This document shows positions 23,407-29,050 of a stretch of 29,050 nt of DNA, in pieces (the first letter of the stretch is position 1; every line of letters starts with the position of its first letter). The DNA lies in assembly GCA_964415885.1 (NCBI GenBank), contig CAYQCE010000049.1, positions 1-29,050 on the forward strand, read 5' to 3'. Source of the DNA: CAYQCE01 sp964415885 (lineage in GTDB: Bacteria; Zixibacteria; MSB-5A5; JAABVY01; JAHJOQ01). The translations under genes and the position numbers were made by a program. Below the pieces are notes generated by a model, which saw nothing but the letters and a program-made list of their open reading frames with translations, ran no database searches and was not told where the DNA came from.

Positions 23407-24105
23407 TCAGCTCTCCGGTTCCTCTATGCCGTCACCTCTGTCTTTTGGCTTGAAGCCTATGCGATGGAATGGGTTGACAATCGATGAGGCAATATTGGAA
23501 AGGTGGGACGCGGTTCTCTTCAGGTAGCGAGTGTAGAAGGCGAGAGAGGCATACTCTCCCGGCTTTAAGTCCCTGATATTCTCGTTTACAAGATCACGGA
23601 CAACCGAATCACAGAACCGCGTGATTCCGGGATGCTCGTCGAGAACCTCGTTTGCGAGCCTGGAGTCGATGTTCTCGAAGGCGGAAACGGTCTTCTCGAA
23701 CCTTCGTGCCAGCGCCTCCTCCTTCTTGCAGAATTCGCCTTCAAGATCCCCGAGCACCATTCGATTGGGATGAAGCGAGGCAAGCTCCGCGATGTTCTTG
23801 CAATAGTCTCCGATACGCTCAACGTCGTGAACGATCGCTGTTATCACGAGTGCCGCCGAGATATCAAAGCCCTGCTTCACAGACAGATGGGTAAGCACCT
23901 TCTTTCGTACATCCCGTTCGAGCTTATTGATTCTACGGTCCTTCTCATGAAAATCGACGCGCAATTCAGCGCTATCCGAATGACGAAGCGATCGGATAGC
24001 CTCGTCGAACATTTCGCGGTCCTCCTTGAGCATCGTTATTATATTGGAGTGCGCCTGATCGAGCAGGCTCTCGCGGCTGAACAACTCTAACAGTTTTCGT
24101 AACAT
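23407..24105 (-). CDS. PhoU-like protein
   Basis: This 232-residue, mostly helical protein has the PhoU pattern: paired three-helix bundles with acidic metal-binding stretches, seen in VITAIVHDVERIGDYCKNIAEL and in FYTRYLKRTASHLSNIASSIV. PhoU proteins bind metal clusters and damp phosphate uptake by Pst or Na/Pi carriers. The gene begins two bases after the Na/Pi cotransporter stop. Its GAGGAA ribosome site is inside the end of that gene, so the two are coupled. In many bacteria such a domain is fused to the carrier; here it is separate. No pst genes are present. Confidence 0.85.
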   Translation of the reverse strand: MLRKLLELFSRESLLDQAHSNIITMLKEDREMFDEAIRSLRHSDSAELRVDFHEKDRRINKLERDVRKKVLTHLSVKQGFDISAALVITAIVHDVERIGDYCKNIAELASLHPNRMVLGDLEGEFCKKEEALARRFEKTVSAFENIDSRLANEVLDEHPGITRFCDSVVRDLVNENIRDLKPGEYASLAFYTRYLKRTASHLSNIASSIVNPFHRIGFKPKDRGDGIEEPES

Positions 24106-24107
24106 AT

Positions 24108-25184
24108 TCAGTTCCTCACCAGAAATACGACAGCGAGTGGAATAACGTAGAACAGGAGTCCCATAAAGATCAGCGGAAACAACCTGTTCTTTATAGCAAT
24201 CTCGGCCAGAAATTGAGCGATCTTAATCGGTACTACTCGAATCGGCCAGATTACGGCTATACCAAACACATTGAAAAAAAGATGTGCTATGGCGACAGCT
24301 ACGGCGACGGACGACCCGGTAGCGAGAGATGCGAGAATCGCTGTGAATGTCGTACCTACATTCGCGCCGAGAGTGTATGGAAATACCTGACTCAGACTCA
24401 GAAGTCCGGCTCCGGCGAGCGGCACAACAAGAGATGTCGTTATCGAACTCGATTGCACGAGCACGGTGAATATCATACCAAACAGTATGCTGATCAGCGG
24501 GTTCCGGAAGATAACCTTATCAAAAAACACCTGGATGCGAACCAGAACGACACCTTTGAGTGTCTTTACGAGAGAATTCAGCGACAAGAACAAGAGAATC
24601 GCCGCAAATATGACAACAATCCACGGCTTCTGGCCCATCAAATTTATCAAAAGCTCCGCTGTTGGCTGCACCGCGGCCTTGATCGGACTTGTGAACCTGA
24701 CTCCACCGACACCGGTCAGCGCAGAAGCTGTTGTTTCCGACAGATATCCGAGAACGTTGAACTTGTACTGGAAAGGGAATATCAGCAGCACGGCCATTAC
24801 ATTGAAGACATCGTGCACCACTGAAGCCGAATAGGCACGGCGGAAATCGTTTTTCCGTGTTACCTGCCCGAGAGAAACCATGGTGTTGGTAACCGTAGTA
24901 CCAATATTCGCACCCATAACCATCGGAATCGCACCAGCAAGGTCTATGGCTCCTCCGCCCACCAGGCCCACCAGAAGAGAAGTTGTCACAGAGGAACTCT
25001 GAACCAGACTCGTAACCAGAATGCCGATTACAAGCGCGACGAACGGATCGGAAGTCGTATTGACGAGTTGCTCCGCAAATCCCTTTCCGAACAGCTTGAA
25101 TGCCGAACCCAATAGTGAGATCGAAAGCAAGAACAGATAGAGGAGTATGAAAATGGCCGCCGCTGGAGCAATCTTCCTGATCAA
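24108..25184 (-). CDS. Na+/phosphate cotransporter (NptA/SLC34-like)
   Basis: The 358-residue membrane protein has the inverted repeat typical of the family. Each half carries a QSSS motif (ILVTSLVQSSSVTTSLLVG and TVLVQSSSITTSLVVPLAG) and a GAN-GTT motif (MGANIGTTVTNT and LGANVGTTFTAI). These QSSS segments form the substrate site for Na+-driven phosphate import. There is no C-terminal PhoU domain; the partner is the next gene. The start is TTG at 25184-25182, with GAGGCGGA just upstream. An ATG further up is out of frame. The promoter at 25220-25247 faces this gene. Confidence 0.9.
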   Translation of the reverse strand: MIRKIAPAAAIFILLYLFLLSISLLGSAFKLFGKGFAEQLVNTTSDPFVALVIGILVTSLVQSSSVTTSLLVGLVGGGAIDLAGAIPMVMGANIGTTVTNTMVSLGQVTRKNDFRRAYSASVVHDVFNVMAVLLIFPFQYKFNVLGYLSETTASALTGVGGVRFTSPIKAAVQPTAELLINLMGQKPWIVVIFAAILLFLSLNSLVKTLKGVVLVRIQVFFDKVIFRNPLISILFGMIFTVLVQSSSITTSLVVPLAGAGLLSLSQVFPYTLGANVGTTFTAILASLATGSSVAVAVAIAHLFFNVFGIAVIWPIRVVPIKIAQFLAEIAIKNRLFPLIFMGLLFYVIPLAVVFLVRN

Positions 25185-25219
25185 ATCCGCCTCATCCCTG
25201 CAAGCAACAAGCTAACGGG

Positions 25220-25247
25220 AATCTAATCATTCTCTAACAATTTGCAA
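25220..25247 (-). promoter_or_regulatory. Putative promoter for the Na/Pi cotransporter operon
   Basis: Read on the minus strand, a -35 box TTGCAA (25247-25242) and a -10 box TAGATT (25225-25220) are spaced by 16 bases, about 36 bases before the TTG start. It is divergent from the promoter at 25313-25341. Confidence 0.45.
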
Positions 25248-25312
25248 GCGCTGCGTGATCCTGTTTGCATTTTTGGGGCATTAGCGAGGCGATCGATCGC
25301 AAGTTTGTTTCC

Positions 25313-25341
25313 TTGCACAGTTTCAAAGAATTCTCTATATT
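25313..25341 (+). promoter_or_regulatory. Sigma-70 promoter giving a nearly leaderless transcript
   Basis: A -35 box TTGCAC (25313-25318) and a -10 box TATATT (25336-25341) are spaced by 17 bases. The ATG of the CorC-like gene is at 25351, nine bases after the -10 box, so the transcript should begin at or within a few bases of the start codon. No purine-rich ribosome site lies before that ATG. Confidence 0.6.
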
Positions 25342-25350
25342 CTCCGTGAG

Positions 25351-26652
25351 ATGGACTCATACTGGCTGGAGCTTGTCTTAATCGCCGTGTTGATACTGGC
25401 GAACGGCTTCTTTGCAGCGTCCGAGTATGCGCTAATCTCGGCCCGCAAAAGCAAAATAGCGCACCTTGCTCAGAAGGGATCCAATGCCGCGAGACTTGTC
25501 AAGAGGCTCCAGGCATCGCCGGATGGTTTTGTAGCAGCTATACAGGTAGGAATTACTCTCGTCGGCACTCTGGCGTCGGTCGTTGGAGGCGCCACACTCG
25601 TTCGAGTACTCAACCAGTTCCTCAGCTCACTCGAAATCGAATTCATCAGCAGGCTCTCCGGTTCGATATCTATCGGAGTGGTTGTGGTGGGTATAGCCTT
25701 TCTAACTCTCGTGATCGGCGAGCTTGTCCCCAAACGCCTCGCGTTGCAGCATTCTAGCAAGATCTCGCTGGCTGTGGCGAGGCCAATCGAGATCTTCATG
25801 TGGCTCGCTTTCATACCGGTCAAGATACTCACCTTCTCCAACCGTTTGGTTCTAAGACTCCTCGGTCAACACGACAGGAACATAACTGGCCAGATTACTG
25901 AAGACGAGATAGTGCAGATAATTGCCGAAGGTCGAAAATCGGGCGAGTTCTCTCAGGAGGAGCAGGACCTGGTTCAGTCGATCTTCGAGTTCACGGAAAC
26001 CACGGTTCACAAGGTGATGACTCCGCGCACCGATATTTCAGCGGTCAACATCGATTGGACGACCGAGGAGGCGCTCGAGATCATCACGATCGAGGGTTTC
26101 TCACGCTATCCGGTCTACCGCGACTCTATCGACAACATTATCGGACTGATCTACACCCGCGACATAATTAACATCTTCCAGAGCAAGAACGTAGTGATAC
26201 TCAACGACATACTTCGAACTCCGTTCTTCGTTCCTGATTCCAAGAGCATCTCAGAGCTGATGCGCGATTTCCAGCGCCTGCAGATTCACATGGCAATCGT
26301 GCTCGACGAATTCGGCGGGACCGCAGGTGTCGTGACCCTGGAGGATATCCTCGAGGAAATCGTCGGTGAGATTCAGGACGAGTATGATGTCGAGGAGACC
26401 GAGTACAAGATGCTTCCGGACGGATCGATGATTGTCTCATCCCGGATGGATGTCGACGATTTCAACAAGATCATGGGCACGAATCTGCCGGAGGACCTGG
26501 CCGACACTATCGGCGGATTCATCTACACACATCTCGGCGAGATTCCGAATACCAACCAGGAAATCGACTACGACGGCGTGATCTTCAAGGTGATCGAGAA
26601 AACCGGCCACCGTATAGAGAAAATTCAGGTGGTGAAGGCAGACAAAGCCTGA
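25351..26652 (+). CDS. CNNM/CBS/CorC-type transporter (hemolysin C family)
   Basis: The 433-residue protein has three parts. The DUF21/CNNM membrane domain (residues 5-185) has ANGFFAASEYALISARKSKI and AIQVGITLVGTLASVVGGA. The CBS pair (about 220-340) has VMTPRTDISAV...GFSRYPVYRDSIDNIIGLIYTRDI and DEFGGTAGVVTLEDILEEIVGEI. The CorC_HlyC domain (about 350-430) has IVSSRMDVDDFNKIMGTNLP. Relatives act in Mg2+ or Co2+ export or homeostasis; 'hemolysin' is a historical label. The start is fixed by similarity of the first membrane segment, and the promoter geometry suggests leaderless translation. The stop is one base from the end of the opposing aspartase gene. Confidence 0.92.
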   Translation: MDSYWLELVLIAVLILANGFFAASEYALISARKSKIAHLAQKGSNAARLVKRLQASPDGFVAAIQVGITLVGTLASVVGGATLVRVLNQFLSSLEIEFISRLSGSISIGVVVVGIAFLTLVIGELVPKRLALQHSSKISLAVARPIEIFMWLAFIPVKILTFSNRLVLRLLGQHDRNITGQITEDEIVQIIAEGRKSGEFSQEEQDLVQSIFEFTETTVHKVMTPRTDISAVNIDWTTEEALEIITIEGFSRYPVYRDSIDNIIGLIYTRDIINIFQSKNVVILNDILRTPFFVPDSKSISELMRDFQRLQIHMAIVLDEFGGTAGVVTLEDILEEIVGEIQDEYDVEETEYKMLPDGSMIVSSRMDVDDFNKIMGTNLPEDLADTIGGFIYTHLGEIPNTNQEIDYDGVIFKVIEKTGHRIEKIQVVKADKA

Positions 26653-26653
26653 G

Positions 26654-28504
26654 CTAAACCATATTCTCCGGCTTCAAGAGCTCGTCGAGCTGCTCTTTCG
26701 AGAGCAGCTTTTTCTCGAGCACGAGCTCATAGATTCCGCGCCCGCTAAGTAGAGCTTCTCTCGCAAGCGAGGTGCTAATCTCGTAGCCGAGCACCGGGTT
26801 CAGAGCGGTCACAAGACCTATCGAATTCTGCACCATCTCACGGCACATGTCGGCATTCGCAGAGATACCGTCGACACAGCGATACTTCAGAGTAGCCATA
26901 CCATTTTTGAGCATTTCGATAGACTCGAAGATGCTCTGTGCGATGACCGGCTCCATCACATTCAACTCGAGTTGACCGGCCTCCGCAGCAACAGTAACAG
27001 TGAGATCATTCCCGATGACTTTGTAAGCAATCTGGTTGACCACTTCCGGGATTACCGGATTGACCTTCCCGGGCATAATCGAGGACCCAGGCTGCATTGG
27101 CGGAAGGTTGATCTCGTTGATTCCCGCTCTCGGTCCGGACGAGAGCAGGCGTAGATCGCTGGATATCTTTGACAGCTTCACGGCCAGCCGCTTGATCGCA
27201 GATGAGTACATTACGAACGCACCGGTATCCTGTGTGGCCTCAACGAGATTGGCTGCGAGCTTGACCTCGAGGCCGGTAACCTCCTTCAGGTGCCCGATCA
27301 CACTCTCCGGGTAATTAGGATCTGCGTTAATGCCCGTCCCGATCGCGGTACCGCCCATATTCACCTCGAGGAACAGCTCGGCGTTGTGATTCAGACGTTC
27401 GATTTCCTCTGCGAGGGTGGAGGCGTACGCCCCGAATTCCTGTCCGAGCGTCATCGGCACCGCATCCTGCAGCTGAGTACGACCCATTTTGATTATGGAC
27501 GCGAATTCAGAGGCCTTTGCCTTGAAGGAATCGGCTAGCTGCAACAGGACATCAGTCAACCCATTGTTGGCGTATATCAGAGCAATCTTGAGCGCGGTCG
27601 GATAGGCGTCGTTGGTCGATTGCGACAGGTTGACATGGTTGTTCGGATGGCAGTACTTATAGTCACCGCGTTCATAGCCTAATATCTCCAGCGCTCGGTT
27701 GGCGATCACCTCGTTGGCGTTCATATTGGTCGAGGTGCCCGCTCCACCCTGAATCATATCGACGACAAAGTGACCGTGGTGCCGGCCGTTGATTATCTCG
27801 GTGCATGCCTGACCGATGGCGTCCGTAACCGGTTTCGAGAGCAGGCCCAGTTCATGGTTTGCCCTGGCAGCCGCAAGCTTGACCATCGCGAGAGAACGCA
27901 CCAGTGCCGGGAAATGTGACAGCGAAATACCGGTGATATGAAAATTCTCGGTGGCACGCAGTGTTTGCACACCGTAATAGAACTCGTGAGGGACATCCCG
28001 ATCGCCCAGCAAATCATGCTCCGAACGAGTGCGGCCGGAGATGTACTGCGCTGCCGCGTCCACGACCCTCGTACTCGCCTGTCGGATACGCCGAGAGATG
28101 GTGCTTGCCACGCGTGCAAGCACTTTCATCCCGATTGTCGGATTCTCTGCAATTACGACGTGAAAGGCATCGCGTGATATCGTGAATACGGTCGTCTTGA
28201 GAAGAGTCCTCGCGGAGGTCGAATGCGGGTAGTCATCCATGAACACGCCCTCACCGAGGAAATCGTATTTCCCGAATAGAGCAAGCCTCCGCTCCTCTCC
28301 GTAGGATGTTCTCTTGAATAGCTCCACTTCGCCAGAGAAGATGATGAAAAGATTCTTGCGAGGACTGTTTTCCTCGAACAGCAAAGTATTCGGTTCGAGT
28401 TCGGCGACCTCGAACTTGCGGTCGATGAGCATGCGCTCCTCATCGGTGAGGTCCTCGAAGAGCACGATGCTCTTGACGAATTCATCTATGACGGATGTTT
28501 GCAT
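26654..28504 (-). CDS. Aspartate ammonia-lyase with an N-terminal cyclic-nucleotide-binding-like domain
   Basis: Residues 1-140 form a CAP-type cyclic-nucleotide-binding fold: LFEDLTDEERMLIDRKFEVAEL, NTLLFEENSPRKNLFIIFSGEVELF, then FLGEGVFMDD. Residues 157-616 are a complete aspartase, which reversibly splits L-aspartate into fumarate and ammonia. Its motifs include GAGTSTNMNANEVIANRA, NLSQSTNDAYPT, GRTQLQDAVPMTLGQEF (Gln, as in aspartase, where fumarase has His) and GSSIMPGKVNP (473-483) with the catalytic Ser loop. In the ligand pocket, the Arg that holds cyclic-AMP phosphate in CAP (Arg82) aligns with Ser95, so cAMP binding is doubtful. The ATG at 28504 has AAGGAG eight bases upstream (28518-28513) and a possible TATAAA -10 box. 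Ordinary aspartase has about 470 residues; this has 616 in one open frame. Confidence 0.92.
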   Translation of the reverse strand: MQTSVIDEFVKSIVLFEDLTDEERMLIDRKFEVAELEPNTLLFEENSPRKNLFIIFSGEVELFKRTSYGEERRLALFGKYDFLGEGVFMDDYPHSTSARTLLKTTVFTISRDAFHVVIAENPTIGMKVLARVASTISRRIRQASTRVVDAAAQYISGRTRSEHDLLGDRDVPHEFYYGVQTLRATENFHITGISLSHFPALVRSLAMVKLAAARANHELGLLSKPVTDAIGQACTEIINGRHHGHFVVDMIQGGAGTSTNMNANEVIANRALEILGYERGDYKYCHPNNHVNLSQSTNDAYPTALKIALIYANNGLTDVLLQLADSFKAKASEFASIIKMGRTQLQDAVPMTLGQEFGAYASTLAEEIERLNHNAELFLEVNMGGTAIGTGINADPNYPESVIGHLKEVTGLEVKLAANLVEATQDTGAFVMYSSAIKRLAVKLSKISSDLRLLSSGPRAGINEINLPPMQPGSSIMPGKVNPVIPEVVNQIAYKVIGNDLTVTVAAEAGQLELNVMEPVIAQSIFESIEMLKNGMATLKYRCVDGISANADMCREMVQNSIGLVTALNPVLGYEISTSLAREALLSGRGIYELVLEKKLLSKEQLDELLKPENMV

Positions 28505-28516
28505 TGCAGAGGCTCC

Positions 28517-28546
28517 TTGTACGGTTTATATTGTGCGGATTGTAAT
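28517..28546 (+). promoter_or_regulatory. Putative promoter for the terminal membrane-protein gene
   Basis: A -35-like TTGTAC (28517-28522) and a good -10 box TGTAAT (28541-28546) are spaced by 18 bases. They lie in the short divergent gap shared with the aspartase gene, overlapping its ribosome site on the other strand. Confidence 0.35.
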
Positions 28547-28582
28547 GCATTTGGCCTGAAGTCGCAACGGGAAAGGACGCTT

Positions 28583-29026
28583 GTGCGGGAGAGATCCGAG
28601 CTTTTTCTGGTTGTCGGCGCGGTCCTGAACCTGATAATCGCCCTGTTTCACCTCGTGGTTGTTTTCGCCGGACCGGAAGCGTATGTCCATTTCGGTGCCG
28701 GTGAGAAGATGGCACGAATGGAGCGAGAGGGATCGCTCGTGCCGGATGCAATCACGGCTTTTCTTGCGATCGGTTTCTGCATCTTCGGTGTCTACGCACT
28801 ATCGGGCGCAAACATCATCAGGCGACTTCCGGCCAGACGACCGATTCTGACCATCATCGCGGCGATCTACTTGTTGCGGGGGCTGCTGCTCCTCCAGCAG
28901 GGATTCTTCCTCATCACAGACCCGTATGACGGAATCGCCAGGGATATACTCTTCTCTTTAGTCGCAGCAATTGTCGGCATCTGTTATGCGGCCGGCACCA
29001 GGATGCGCTGGAGACTCATTCGATAA
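28583..29026 (+). CDS. Small integral membrane protein of unknown function
   Basis: I do not recognise a family. The 147-residue protein has four hydrophobic segments (about residues 9-28, 55-75, 86-107 and 119-138) separated by short charged loops, one with RRLPARRP. It is therefore probably a four-helix inner-membrane protein with both ends in the cytoplasm. I chose the GTG at 28583 because AAAGGA (28572-28577) lies five bases before it. An ATG at 28499 would add 28 residues, overlap the opposing aspartase start and lack a ribosome site. It is divergent from the aspartase gene with 78 bases between, so a shared control region is possible. Confidence 0.65.
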   Translation: MRERSELFLVVGAVLNLIIALFHLVVVFAGPEAYVHFGAGEKMARMEREGSLVPDAITAFLAIGFCIFGVYALSGANIIRRLPARRPILTIIAAIYLLRGLLLLQQGFFLITDPYDGIARDILFSLVAAIVGICYAAGTRMRWRLIR

Positions 29027-29050
29027 AGCGCATTGGTACCCAAAGCCAAA

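Noticed and set aside
1..29050. tRNA or rRNA genes, CRISPR arrays, insertion sequences, defence islands
   Set aside because: I read both strands for repeats, transposase-like frames and tRNA-like folds and saw none. The only direct repeat of note is inside nuoI.

Overview
The window is about 29 kb of gene-dense bacterial chromosome of moderate GC content. It carries 26 protein genes, one of them cut by the left edge. I see no rRNA, tRNA, CRISPR array, transposase or phage gene. A DUF3078-type outer-membrane protein, a two-component-regulator-type beta-propeller and a secreted amidotransferase-like protein of a kind common in Bacteroidetes point to a Gram-negative member of the Fibrobacteres-Chlorobi-Bacteroidetes superphylum or a related candidate phylum such as Zixibacteria. 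This placement is inferred from gene content, not from a marker search.

Layout. 1-6371 (+): the end of the outer-membrane protein, endonuclease V (nfi), an M20 amidohydrolase, a secreted beta-propeller protein, a YbbR/CdaR-like membrane protein and tsaD. 6439-7677 (-): a MinD/ParA-family ATPase with its own terminator. 7678-8189: the only intergenic stretch above 300 bases; it holds an inverted repeat and a strong promoter. 8190-10235 (+): the secreted amidotransferase-like protein and a small XPF/ERCC4-type nuclease. 10443-20646 (+): an 11-gene complex I operon, nuoABCDHIJKLMN, without nuoE, nuoF or nuoG. 20702-23399 (+): a DUF502 membrane protein, a PTS EIIA-CBS fusion and a TerC-family protein. 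23407-25184 (-): a Na/phosphate cotransporter and a PhoU-like protein. 25351-26652 (+): a CNNM/CorC-type transporter. 26654-28504 (-): aspartase with an N-terminal cyclic-nucleotide-binding-like domain. 28583-29026 (+): a small membrane protein.

How they work together. The nuo operon encodes the membrane arm and the quinone-reducing connecting module of complex I. Without the NADH-oxidising EFG module at this locus, the electron donor must be ferredoxin or another carrier, or the missing subunits lie elsewhere. A palindrome of Rex or CRP type sits 27 bases upstream of nuoA, which suggests redox or energy-state control. Genes 22431-26652 form a loose membrane-transport and ion-homeostasis block (TerC, phosphate import with PhoU, CorC-like).

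The most unusual items are the regulatory-domain/aspartase fusion, the long charged tail on NuoI, the XPF-type nuclease in a bacterium, and the regulatory DNA before nuoA. Promoters resembling the sigma-70 consensus are readable before several genes. The one before the CorC-like gene appears to give a nearly leaderless transcript.
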